From NCBI GenBank assembly GCA_005406025.1, contig BGZK01000737.1, forward strand, positions 234,602 through 298,601: a stretch of 64,000 nt of DNA, in the 5' to 3' direction. The number at the start of each line of letters is the position of its first letter. Positions within the stretch are counted from its first letter, which is position 1. The stretch comes from Eumeta japonica (lineage: Eukaryota; Arthropoda; Insecta; Lepidoptera; Psychidae). Position numbers and translations under genes: made by a program. Below the pieces are notes generated by a model, which was given only the letters and a program-made list of their open reading frames with translations, had not been told where the DNA came from and did no database searches. Shown here one piece after another: positions 46,746 through 57,898 of the stretch.

Positions 46746-47481
46746 GCGTGGCCTTTAGATGCACATACTCCACACAAATGTGCCGATTGTTCAATTAAAC
46801 TAATATTTATACATGGCTCTATATTGGATACTACGTTTATTAAAAAAAAAGACATCTAGGGGCTATGGCAAAAATGATTCAAAAAGTGAACCCAGCCATT
46901 TAAACCAAACATACGATTCTTTCTAAAATCAATTTTATGTCAATAATAGTGATGGCTTCAAATAGTATATAAATATGTAGCGCACTGTCTAATAAAAATA
47001 CTTATCACAATAAAGAAAACAAATCGCATTACATTTTCAAGTGCAAATGAGATCAAAACAAGCAAATAGCTTACATAAACCCGACGATATTATCAAACAC
47101 GTCATTGTGGCATAGAATAGCGATGTAGTTAATTGCTTTTATCTAGTAACTCATTAGCCATGCTTGTGTTTGCTGTCGTTTTTCAACATACAGACTTAAC
47201 TAATTTTCGTTTTCCTCGTGCACCACGTCCCTACCGCGTTTGACGTTAAAACAAAAGAATGCGCTATTTCAAATTACGACAGGAGTTATCTAGTTAAAAC
47301 GTTTACAATTTTAAATAATATTCGATATAATAAACGAAATTATGGTTTTATTTCATAACATCGTGCCAAGACCGAACTTTCGCTTTATGTGATGCATGCG
47401 CTTGTCATTACGTATTGTATATATAAGAATTAGAAGGTTTAATTTTCTAGAATGTTTCATAACTTCACAAAACCTCATAAT
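46746..47481. other. AT-rich stretch, no gene seen
   Basis: No recognised motif. Confidence 0.5.
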
Positions 47482-47493
47482 ATTTGTCACTGA
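47482..47493. repeat. 12-bp direct repeat, left (LINE target-site duplication)
   Basis: ATTTGTCACTGA, identical to 50,501-50,512 and exactly bordering the rearranged LINE. Neighbouring bases outside the 12 differ. Confidence 0.85.
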
Positions 47494-47990
47494 CTAATCA
47501 AACTCAAAATCAAAACCCTTTATTGTTGTAGTTAGGTTAACACAAAAGACTTTGTGTATGCCTACAATTTATTTAATTTAACTACCATATTATCTACTAT
47601 CTTAACTAACTAATAAACTAGTTATTAACTACTATAGTATGTTTAATATCGGCAAACGATAATAAATCTGGTGAAACTTGCCTTCTTAGAAAGATCTCCT
47701 CTAAAAATTCAACTGTTTTCTGCTGAACGAGTCCATGTTCTCGTCGTCGAGATCGTCTTTCCATCTTTCAGTCTGTCTATCTCTGTTTCTTTTGCTGTCT
47801 AGTGGGTACTATTATGTTATTAGTCTTGGCTATTTTTTTTTCATCTCTCTTATTTTGTGTTCTGTCCATCTCCACTTTAGCTGTTTGTATGATGTGTATG
47901 TATTCTTGAATTCCGTTTTCCTTTTTATGTCTATTAAATTTTCTCGGTCTTCTTTTCAAACTTCCATTATACTTTTCTTCATCCTATTTC
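47494..47990 (-). pseudogene. LINE 3' segment (C-terminus, 3' UTR and tail) of a 5'-inverted insertion
   Basis: Minus strand. From 47,985 downward: NRMKKSIMEV (family pattern AMERSMLG-like), DREN-IDIKRKTE, LKWRWTEHKIREMKKK (47,890-47,840), YPLDSKRNRDRQTERWKDDL (47,820-47,760; the R..R..RP..RW.DDL signature) with stops at three points, then 3' UTR. The 3' end is a short (TTTTGA)n-type tail, TTTTGATTTTGAGTTTGA, ending at the 12-bp repeat. This is the C-terminal half of the same coding sequence that continues, inverted, from about 47,990 upward. Confidence 0.85.
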
Positions 47991-49918
47991 CTGAACGCAT
48001 CGCAATCGTTAACGTAAAACTAATCAGAGAAAAAGAAGAAGAATGGTTCATTAACGAAGCATATTTACCAATAGAATCAGAGAAAAAGGAACACTTAAGA
48101 AAAATACAAAAATTATATAAAAACCTCCGAAATACTATCGAAACTACACATAAAAAAACGTCATAATAATGGGAGACTTTAATAGCAAAATCGGAACACA
48201 AAATAAGGTAGAAGAACATACTACTAAAAACCACGGGTTTGGAAACTAAAGTAAACACGGCACGAGGTTGGTAAATTTTTCATTATAAAACCACACTAAA
48301 TATACAAATTAGTCTTTACAAAAAGAAAATAATAAATAAATGGACTTGGATTTTACTAAATGAACTTTACAAGAACAAAATCTTCTTCATAATGTCTAAC
48401 AATAGATAAAATTTCAAAGATATGTCGGTCATACATAATTTAAACTTTAATTCAAACCATAGATTCGAACCACACTAGCAGCAACACATTCTAAGAAAGC
48501 AAGACGACTTCATAATGAATTCACAGTTATTCAATATATAGTCAAAATAGAAGTACTGCTTAACAATCTTGAATTATCCACTATACAGCGAAGAATGTAC
48601 ATCAATACAAGAAAAATACAACAAATTACCACACTAACTAAAAACTATAATTAGAAAAACAAACAAACATAAGGAAAGAAGTCTCACTCAAAAAGTAATC
48701 AAAATTATTACTAAAAATTTACGGCACGAAAGAAAAATAAAACGATCTAATACAATGAACAACTATATAGAAAAGATAGGAGGAATAAAAAAAAGGCACT
48801 GAAATAAACTAAATAGCGAAAATTATTGGATACTATATATGAAAAAGAAGGATGGTAAAACTACAGAGAAGAGATCCGAGATACTAAAAGCTGTCACAGA
48901 ATTTTACCGAAATTTAACCAAAGCCAAAGTAAAAAACCAAAACAAAAGTTGGGACAAGCTGTAGAAGATTACATGGCATTAACCGACGAAGAGGAAATAC
49001 CTAAAATATTAAAAGGAGAAACCAGAAAAGCAATTAGTTCAAATGACGATAAAGCTCTTGGATCAGATCTCGTTACAAACGAACTACTGAAAACTACATT
49101 ACGAGTGATTGCTTCAAAGCTTACAAATATATTTAATGAAATTATTAATACGGTAAGATTCCAGGAGATCGGACTATTACATTATTACATAAAAGAGGTG
49201 AAATAGGAGATATAGAAAATTACAGACCAGTTAGCTTAATATCTAATGTTTATAAGGTGTTGTATAAAATTATGCTATCGTGAATTACAAATACCCTTGA
49301 ATAAAATGAGCACAAAGGACAAACTCGATTCCGTTGAAATTTTTCAACCATAGACCATATTCACATCCTAAGGCTAATATTACAAAAATATAAAGAATAT
49401 AACAAGACTTACCATCTAGAGTTTGTCAATTTCATCAAAGCATTATACTAGAATACAGATTTATTTGGGATGCATTAAAAATACAGGGAGTACAATCAAA
49501 ATACGTACGAATACTTCAAGATATATATACCAAGAATATTGCACAGATGAAGTTAGAGAATACAGATGAAGAATTTTCTATTATGAGGAGACCCTATATC
49601 ACCTAAATTATTCTCAGCTGTTTTAGAAATAATAGTCAGGAACCTAGACTGGATGAATATGGGACTAAATATAGTCACTTAAGTTTTCCAGATGACGTGA
49701 TTCTATTCTCTGAAAGCCCGAATACACTAAAAATAATGCTACAACAACTAGCAGATAAAAAGGAAAAGTGGGACTATCAATAAATTTAACCAAAACAATA
49801 GTTTTGTTAAACTTTTCAAAAATAAATATCACAAAAATTAATAATGAACAAATTGAGTACGTATATAAGTTCGTATACCTGGGGCAATTAATATCTACTG
49901 AAGACTACATAAAAAAAT
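47990..49918 (+). pseudogene. LINE 5' segment (endonuclease and reverse transcriptase), inverted part of the same insertion
   Basis: Plus strand. It opens in mid-endonuclease with ERIAIVNVKL (47,993), then YLPIESEKKEHLRKIQKLYK, GDFN at 48,171-48,182, KHGTRLVNF, later KAISSNDDKALGSDLVTNEL (49,030-49,085; RT fingers), GDPISPKLFSAVLEIIV (49,587-49,640) and the catalytic box region FPDDVILFSE (49,684-49,713), where Pro replaces the Ala of F/Y-A-D-D, and VYLGQLISTED (about 49,870-49,905). Many stops and frameshifts. Family: insect endonuclease-reverse transcriptase LINE, RTE-like by its C-terminal signature, clade uncertain. Confidence 0.9.
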
Positions 49919-50313
49919 TGGTTGTTTGTAAAGTCGGTTTACGGACGATAATTTTACGTGACAATGTCATAAGAAAACATTGATGAAAAATTGCATTCTT
50001 TTATGAATTGAATTGAATTATTATCACTGAATTATCATTATTTTGTATAATACAAAGAAGGAGTTAAATAAAATAATAATGCTTTCGATAAATTAACATT
50101 TATTTGCACTCGTTATTCAAATATTTTTCTACTTAAATTGTACAGTAAAGAGATCGATGCGTCACAAGCCGAGCGCTTATGCCGATCGTGCCTCTCTATT
50201 GTTCCACGCTCTCGCTCGCACGCTCGGCTCAGGCGGACGCGAACACGACAATGAATCATGCTTTTTCGTGCGTGCAGCCGGCATTCGTCGATTTATAAGA
50301 CGTTATCACAACA
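49919..50313 (-). mobile_element. Candidate solo LTR inserted in the LINE
   Basis: A 395-bp block splits the LINE frame between VYLGQLISTED and TNTWKRYW. Read on the minus strand it begins TGTTGTGATAACGTC and ends CAAACAACCA, i.e. TG...CA, with short inverted termini (TGTTGT/ACAACCA). A CTTATAAATC TATA-like box lies near its start and AATAAATG about 190 bp further in. AAAA(T/G) on both sides is a possible 4-5 bp target duplication. The GC-rich GAGCGTGCGAGCGAGAGCGT stretch is familiar from lepidopteran repeats. No internal retroviral-type coding region is present. A DNA element cannot be fully excluded. Confidence 0.6.
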
Positions 50314-50500
50314 AAAAGGAAACAGAAAGAAGATAACTAACACCTGGAAACGATATTGGTCACTCAATGAAGTAATGAAAGATAAGATATACTTATAAAA
50401 GAAAAAAGGAAGGTATATAATATATACACATATTATCTATCATATTTATCATATGGATGTCAAACTTGGACAATGGCAACAATCAGCAAATAAAATTTAA
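50314..50500 (+). pseudogene. LINE 5' segment, continuation after the LTR
   Basis: KETERR, then frame-shifted TNTWKRYWSLNEVMKDKIYL (50,338-50,397) and LSYLSYGCQTWTMATISK (50,441-50,493), the post-RT segment of the same LINE. It ends at 50,500, directly before the 12-bp repeat. The next expected segment (AMERSMLG-like) is exactly what begins the oppositely oriented 3' part at 47,985. Confidence 0.85.
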
Positions 50501-50512
50501 ATTTGTCACTGA
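50501..50512. repeat. 12-bp direct repeat, right (LINE target-site duplication)
   Basis: ATTTGTCACTGA, identical to 47,482-47,493. Confidence 0.85.
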
Positions 50513-52057
50513 GTGATATAACATTTCTATTTATAAAGCGAAATATGAGATCAAGATTTCAAACTCGAACGGAAGTTTCTATAGAATCTTTACACACGAT
50601 AGCGCCTTTTATACGCAGTCTTTTAATAGAAATTTATTTCAATTGCATCTTCAGATTCTCGCGAACTGTGTCTTGTAAGCGAAAAGCGAGATTAAACCAT
50701 TGGATCCATTTTGAGATGACGTTACTCAGCGTTATCCAAAGCATATATTTATAACGCCGTTGTTGTGTTGACAGCTGACGGCGGAGCCGGCAGGTCAGAT
50801 AGGCTATCGGAGTGAACTAAAATGTGACAATTGTGCTTGTAACCCGTGAACCAGTTCTCGCTCCGTATCTGCTGCGTGGCGAAGAGTGGGGATGCTTCTT
50901 TATTTCTATAATCTGACATCTATTTCATAGTAAGAATAAACAGAGATCACAGATTCTTGATGATATTTGCATATTTCTCTTACTTCATTCATTGTTCATA
51001 AAAATAAACAAATTATTTTTGAATTTAGCTTAGTGTCTGAATTTTTACAGCCGATGAAAATGCGCCCTACTTTATTAATCTTTTTATGGAAGACTGTTTA
51101 AGTTCAATTTTAAAGCACGCATTTAAAATCGAGCTAGCCTCACAATGAGCTATGTCTAAATACATGAAATACATCTTGGATGAGCCGATAAAACTGATCG
51201 GAATTGCTTTTTGCGTAGACAGAATGCGGGGAAATTCTGTTCTTGGAGAATGTAAAAAATTCACTTTCTAAATGCTTTTGGTAAGTATTCTCTTTATTTA
51301 GGCACGATAATCGCATTTGATAAGACAAAATTTTTTTGACTTCTTTTTTTTATAAAGACTCAGTTACGTGTTTCCTTTAAACGTTGTGATTTCTGGAATG
51401 GCTTTACCATTAGGGATACAATTAGGGCCACTTTTAATTTGTTGCACATTTTATGGAAAATTGCCGTTCAAAGAGTTAAAGTCCAGTGTATAATTTTATT
51501 GTTATCTATTGAAATATTTACAAAAATACAAAATTATGAATTTAATTTAAGACCAAATTATAATATACTTAGTCAATATTTCTTGACGGTAACTTGGTCG
51601 TTTTTATAGTGATTTCATGTCTTTTGCGAAATTTCAGTAGCTCATTTCTTTATTTTATGTTGCATATCATAATTAGAGTAATTGAATGCTTATGACATCA
51701 CTTCAATTTGCTTAGAAATAGTTCATTATAAAAACTGCGCAGTTAAATTAAAGCTGAAAAACATATTCAATGCGTAGTGGTCTCGTTGAAATGACATCAA
51801 AAGAAATTGAAAATAAAGCAAAATGGGAAATCATAAATAGATGTATTGTGCTTAAATAAAATTTTTAGGTCTAATTGTGTTTTCTAATTGAATACAAGTG
51901 TTTATTTAATAAATTTTATGTCTATTAAAAGAAATATCAGTCTTTTATTATGAAATATGGCTATATAGTGAGATGATAAAAATTATAAATTCAAATTATG
52001 TTGAAATCATAAGAAATTTAATTTACGTTTACACCTATTATTTATACTTATTATTTC
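50513..52057. other. AT-rich stretch, no gene seen
   Basis: Short open frames without motifs; about 50,750-50,890 is less AT-rich. Nothing supported. Confidence 0.5.
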
Positions 52058-52216
52058 ACATACACACACACGCATACACACACGTACACACACACACACA
52101 CACACAAACACATACACAGATGTGTATATATATATATATGTCTGCGGGTGAGCGCACGCGCGCGCGCGTGTGAGTGTGTGTGCGCGTGCGCATGCGTTCG
52201 TGTGTGCGTGTGTTTC
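52058..52216. repeat. Compound CA/TA/CG/TG microsatellite
   Basis: (CA)n to about 52,120, (TA)n 52,124-52,138, then GCGCACGCGCGCGCGCGTGT and (TG)n to 52,216. Alternating purine-pyrimidine for most of about 160 bp; the CA and TG arms are complementary, so a long imperfect hairpin is possible. Open frames here are artefacts. Confidence 0.9.
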
Positions 52217-52257
52217 TTTTTATGTAATACAAAAGAAAAAAATAAAAAAAACACTCT

Positions 52258-52345
52258 GAATCAAATTCAGATTCCGCTTGCAATACTAACACCAGTTTCG
52301 CTCTTGGTTACAACCCCGATCCCTGTTTCGATAACAATCTATTGT
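52258..52345 (-). repeat. Hexanucleotide minisatellite, locus 6 (inverted, degenerate)
   Basis: Plus-strand CAGATTCCGC, CCAGTTTCGCTC, CCCCGATCCCTGTTTCGATA words are the complement of the family's purine words. Adjacent to the compound microsatellite, as locus 1 is to a TG tract. Confidence 0.5.
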
Positions 52346-53829
52346 ATAAGAAGATTATAAGGTAAATAACGAATAATTAATGCCCCTTCAGCAGTTCCCT
52401 CTTCTCATGAGGGCACGCGGAGCGCAGGCCCGGCGCCCGTCCGAGGGGCCGCGTAGTGCCGTCGTAGGCGTTTGACTTGTACGTGAAAATTTCTATTTCC
52501 GTTCACGTATTATTTGGCTTTCTAAAAGGATTTCAAGCCCTGTGTATTTGGAGCCAAAGATGCAAGGGCTTAGGCTTTGTGTTTCCACGGACTCGGCATC
52601 TGTGTGGCCAAGGACCCGTCCATAGTCTAAGACGGCCCTGTTCTTCAGTGGTTCCCTTTGAAAGTTCCTTGATTTCTAAATATTTTTTCAAGTTGATCCA
52701 AGAACCTCATAGCGTCACATATTCAATTTCGTAATATCGAGCCATGTTTAATTTTGTGTAATTTCACTTACTACATTTAGTGGTGAAGGTTTGCCTTCTA
52801 TCTCTCAGAAACAATATCTTATTCGAGACAAAAAGTATTCGAACCTCCCCAAAAACCATATAGAGCCTTTTTTCTATGTTTGATGACAATTATTTCACAA
52901 ATATAAACATACTTGTTTTTAGTATTTCTCGAGGAAATCGGGATGCAAGCCCTGAAAACGTTATACCGAGATATAACTAGATATCTGCTAAATTTCATAT
53001 TTATTTATTAATGCGTTTCGGTGTCACCTATTAAAAAAGATCTGAATGCACAATTGCATTTACATTTATTAATAATTTGCATAATGTTTATCAGGGGTAT
53101 TATGATGCTTAAATCCGATCGGTAAAAGCAACAGATGCACATTCGAGATATAGCCAATTTAAATAACGGTAGCAAATAATTAAATTAATTTCCTATCCAC
53201 TCGGAAAAATTGCGATGCTTAATAATGGAATTAGATCGCAAATCACATTTACACAAAAAAAAGTATCAGTTGTTCTCAAGTTAATGACACATTAACGGAC
53301 AGATGGAAAGACAAATATAGCGTTTTGAATTATCTAAGCATAAAACAGTACATCTGCGTCAAATTTTCGGCTCCATTTTTTTCAAATTCCAATAATGTGA
53401 ACGGGAAACTTCTGAAAGCGTTTCTAATGAAACAGCGAAAGTTAAATTAAAATCGGTCAATGCTCGTTCTAATAAAGTTCGAATTTCTTTAATATAAATA
53501 CCATCTCCTAGAATATATTCATTTGCTACTTGTGAGTACTTTCACGGCTTAACGGTTTTAATTTCGCGTACGCAGAGCTTCTGTGGAGAAAGATACAATT
53601 TTTTCTGTCAATATCTGAAGACAAGTTCAGGTATCCTTTTTAGTATTGAAATTCGTAATTTTTCATCGTACCGCTTATCAGTAAAAGGACTGGGACCAGA
53701 ATGGGAATCAAGATTGAATCTGTCTGAGGCATATCCTCTTGCAAACTTTCTTTTATTCCCGATTGAGGGGTTGGACATTGAAACTCTAGCACTAGCTCAG
53801 GTGGGATGAGCAGCTAATTTTTAGCTCAG
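52346..53829. other. Unassigned stretch, GC-rich at its start
   Basis: 52,410-52,470 is GC-rich (GCGGAGCGCAGGCCCGGCGC, then GGGGCCGCGTAGTGCCGTCG), continuing as a balanced-composition, plus-strand-open region to about 52,734 with no recognised domain. The remainder is AT-rich. A 13-bp direct repeat AGCTCAGGTGGGA lies at 53,794 and 53,823, just outside the SINE. Confidence 0.4.
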
Positions 53830-54018
53830 GTGGGAGCTGTAAACAACCACAGCCATCACACTTACAGAGAGCGATGGCTTAATATGTTTTCCGAGGCACG
53901 TGGATAGTGATAGACCCGAGCTTAAAACTCATGGGTCAATTCATTCTGTGATCGAAATAGAACCCGATACCTTTTACTTCTAAGGCGACTTTTTTAACCA
54001 CTGAGTCACCGCTGTCGA
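53830..54018 (-). repeat. tRNA-derived SINE
   Basis: Read on the minus strand: GACAGCGGTGACTCAGTGGT (A-box-like TGACTCAGTGG), GGTATCGGGTTCTATTTC (B-box-like), AGAATGAATTGACCCATG, then CACGTGCCTCGGAAAACATA and TTAAGCCATCGCTCTC. The 'CCACGTGC.TCGG...TTAAGCC.TCG' core is, from memory, characteristic of lepidopteran SINEs. The tRNA head is too decayed for a cloverleaf. Confidence 0.7.
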
Positions 54019-55985
54019 AATATGTATCTATAAAAATATAAATATTAGTAACGATGAATTGACAATGAAGAAAATTTATATCCCTACAGGTTTTGGAATT
54101 TTTTTCTAATATCTCTCATGTAAGCTAGATCGGCTTGCTAATTTTGTGTTACTATATATATTATATGTTCTCTATTTTATTTTTTAGTACAACTTTGATA
54201 AGAAATGTTATATTATTCTTCAGAATTTATCTTTCATTAATATTCAGTTTATTATACACATTAAGTGCTGTTTTGTAGGTATCCACCATTTATGACAGAG
54301 CTTTACCATAAAGCTTTTATTTTGCAATGCCTAGCGTCATCAAAAACAACTATACAATTCGAGTCCATGCTGTAAACTTGTACATTAAAAACTGAATTAC
54401 ATCTACTCTTATATATCTAAAACGTTGAACAACTAAACTGGGGTATAAAACAAACCGTATCTACACGGTTTTCAATAGATTACAAAATATTTGACTCGAG
54501 CTTAGACTCACAATAAATGATAATGCCACTATTGTCCTAAAATGAAAAAACAAATATTTTGTCTACAGTTATAATAAGCGTCCAAAGTATTATTTTCGGG
54601 ACATGTTTTTAAATAATTTATAATGTTTTGTGCTATCGATCATGATTACACAATATAACGTAAATAGAGCAAAGACAAGATTTTTAAACACGCTTTTAAT
54701 CATTCCTTAAAATGAATGAAATTTTGCTTCATTTATTTTTATATTTACATACACATTAGTATTTTGCTCATTTACATTGTTAATTGTATGTCACTTTATA
54801 TGTTTTATTTTTATTCTACGTGTCTAGGAAATTACAGTGTTTTGGCGACTCTCCAAGTGTGTGCTATAAATTTAACAGCGCTTGTTGGGTAGTTTGAGTT
54901 TTCGGCATTCGCTTAAAAGTTGACCACCTGACTGGACGCTGTGCGTATTACTTTAAAATGTAACGGAGATATGCCTACACCAGACTGACTATTCACACTC
55001 AAAACAGTGAGCGGTATGTGTTTGTGTATGTGTGTGAACGTGGAAACTCAGTGAGAAGCGTAGGACAGGGTAGAGGTATCCTGAAGACGCCAGACCGGCT
55101 TTAGATACACACACCTCACGTCTTTGCTAAGGAAATCGTGAGTAATCGACTTGAGTGAGCTTGCATACGATTATATGTTTTCAATTAGAGATTCTCCTCA
55201 TTCAAAACCAATTGACTTCTTAAGTCCTCTGCGAGAAAATAAAATAAATCAATATTCAATTATGACTAATTCTTGACACTTAAACACAATAGACGTTAGC
55301 TCAAGTGAGACTACATCGATATCATTTTCTACCTTTTTTCTTATAAATCATAGTTGTTATATGTTTTTCTTCTTTTAGATTTTGGTGTTCTAACAATTCG
55401 ATGTTAATCACGCTTTTGGATTTCACCTTAGATCAGAAATTTATTTTTCATGTGATCGTTACAAATTGTAATGGCTGCAATCGGTATGTGAACCTATTAA
55501 TAAATAAATAAACATAACTTCTTCTGAGATATTCAAAGTATTCAACCCCAAGGGATAGGGTATTGCGTTAATATATTTTTATGTATTACCTTACAAAATC
55601 GATGAAGCAAGTATCCAGATTCGTACAGAAGAGTCTTTGATTTTCTATCGCTACCGACTTCATTTTTATTATTGAGATTTCACATTTCACTTTTTGTTGA
55701 AAAATAATTTTATTGTTGTTGATTTATAATTGGAATCTGTTTGGAGAAAAAAATCAGTGAAACATCCGGCCACCGTTAACCTTCCCTCTTCGTCAGAGTA
55801 AAGGGCGAAGCTTTTAACAAATAAGAAGTCGATAAATTATAGGAAATGGAAATTAAAGGGGAGTTGTGCCGGCGATGGGCGCTACGCGTGCGCTACGTCA
55901 TTACGTCGAGTGCTCTATGGTTGAACGTCGTGGCAAAGACGTTAAAGATCTGATGAGGAATATATAGAAGTGAAATCATAAGAGA
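54019..55985. other. AT-rich stretch, no gene seen
   Basis: Mostly AT-rich; 54,860-55,130 and 55,850-55,940 are more balanced. A TGTGTTTGTGTATGTGTGTG tract at about 55,017. No gene. Confidence 0.5.
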
Positions 55986-56085
55986 CTTTTTAGGGTTCCA
56001 TAGACAGCTAGGAACCCTTATACTTTCGCCATGTCTATCCATTTGTCTGTTTGTTTCTCTGTTTGTCTGTCGTTTTGGTGGGGAT
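55986..56085 (-). repeat. 'Agggttcc'-type repeat end
   Basis: TTTTTAGGGTTCCATAGACA, GGAACCCTTATACTTTCGCC, then ATGTCTATCCATTTGTCTGT. This is the inverted end of the family at 45.68 kb. Confidence 0.65.
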
Positions 56086-57179
56086 TGATGGTGCGATTCT
56101 AAAAGTCATGTCCTATTAATAGACAAGATAAACAACTGTTTTCTTTAAACACTTTAAAACTTTAAAAAAAACACCGTTATAAACACGAGACAAATCTCGC
56201 ATCACAAAATATTTTTCATTTGCTTAAAATTAATAAAATAATAATAATAATAAAACACTTCAAATATTGTTTGCCTCTTCGTCGACTTTAATTTCAATGT
56301 CCTAGTGTTGTGTAAGCGGTAATTAAAGCATTTTTTTACATGGATTTGTTAGTATTCAATTTAATAGCTGAATAGATTTGTGAACAGTTAAACAATGCTA
56401 GTTGCACATAGTCGCAGTCAGTTCCAGCGCAAATCGCACTATTTATAAAATAATTACATAAATGATATGTACCCTCTTATATAATAAAAGTTCAGAGTAT
56501 TCATCGATTGAGTTTATTCCTCGAACGATTGTCAAACAAGTCCCAACAGTATCATCAGATTTTCACAAACGAAACCTCGAGCTGCTGTTAGTCTCACATG
56601 CTCTGATTTACAATTGCATGTGATTTTCCATATGATAGCCGAATTCCCAAATTTTTCTGAATGTGCTGCTATTAATTATTTCCTCATTCTTTTCTTCGCT
56701 TTACCCCATCGCCAGATTTTAAATATATTTTGTATAAACTTGAAAATAATCTCTTTCCAATAAAAAAAGATTCTTCTAAAATCGGATCAATTAAGGTTAA
56801 GTGGAGCATGAGACTCCCAAAAAAAAAATACAATCGAACTCTGAGGTTGTCAAGACTTTATGAAAAGTCTCAATTATGACTTTTTTTGAAGTCGGACGAA
56901 ATAAACAGCGCTTTTTCGTTAGAAATATTATAAGCCACGAATAGGTTAGCGTGCCATTGTTTAGTTTCAATGAGTAATTAAAAGACATAAACGCAATAGT
57001 TGTTCACGCTTTAATATTTTGTCACGTAATATAAAAGAATTACGAGTTTAATGGCAATTTATAATGTACTGAGTAAAATTATTTCATCTATACTGTACTA
57101 TATAAATCTGTAGCGTTTGTTTGATAGCTAGTTTTTTTGGAAAATGTCATATAGATATTCATTTTATGACTAATTAACG
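56086..57179. other. AT-rich stretch, no gene seen
   Basis: (AAT)n-like run near 56,226-56,250. No recognised motif. Confidence 0.5.
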
Positions 57180-57500
57180 CCAATCCTATCATTTTTAAAA
57201 TGTAAGTCTGACCGTCTGTCTATCTGTTTTTTTATAACTTAAAAGAGTTTTGACTAACCCCAATGAAAATTGATGCACGGTTAGGACATGTGATTGCGCA
57301 AATGATATCTTTATTTTTGTCCATCTGTTTGTATGTATGTTTTTTTTAACTTAAGAACGTCTCGACCGATCTAGATGAAAATTGATATACACTAAGAACA
57401 TGTGATTGCACAAATAATAGGTTACTATTTGTTTGTATGTCTGCCTGTTCTTGTCTTTTATTTTCTTTCATCTTGATGAAAATAAGTGTACAGTTAAAAC
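57180..57500 (-). repeat. Tandem repeat, inverted relative of 25.62-26.13 kb
   Basis: Units with GATGAAAATTGATATACACT, AGAACATGTGATTGCACAAA and TAACTTAAGAACGTCTCGACC recur about every 115-120 bp (GTGATTGCGCAAATGATA near 57,289 and GTGATTGCACAAATAATA near 57,402). They are the reverse complement of the CATTTGCGCAATCA...TTTTCATCAAGATCGGTC units at 25.6 kb. Confidence 0.7.
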
Positions 57501-57898
57501 TTATCATTTCAAAAATGATAACTTCTATGTTATTTTCATACACTATATGGTAACCGTAAAAAAGAAGTAACCATACTCATTTCTTTTTATGTCGTTGCAT
57601 GTATGTATATGTTTTTATAATTTTATTTATATTGAAATTAAGGAGGTTGAATTTTGTATGAAGCTTTTTATGGTGCGAGGTACGATTTTGAAAAGTGGTC
57701 AGAAGCGTCTTTCACAATTAGGTTGGTAGAGCGCCGTTACGTAATGTACAAAAATGATCGTGTATTTTGTTGGTTTTACCTTCATTTGTATATTTGTCCT
57801 GTTACAGACCATAAAAATTCTTTCACTCCTACAAAGCAACACTCCCCAAGTAATACAGCATTTTTTATACTACATTTTTTCTGGGTTCGTCCAAATTA
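57501..57898. other. AT-rich stretch, no gene seen
   Basis: Open frames at 57,654-57,951 carry no motif. Confidence 0.45.

Noticed and set aside
47735..48166. 143-codon plus-strand frame read as one protein
   Set aside because: Its first 85 codons are the antisense of the LINE C-terminus and only the part from about 47,993 is real LINE coding sequence; the frame spans the inversion junction.
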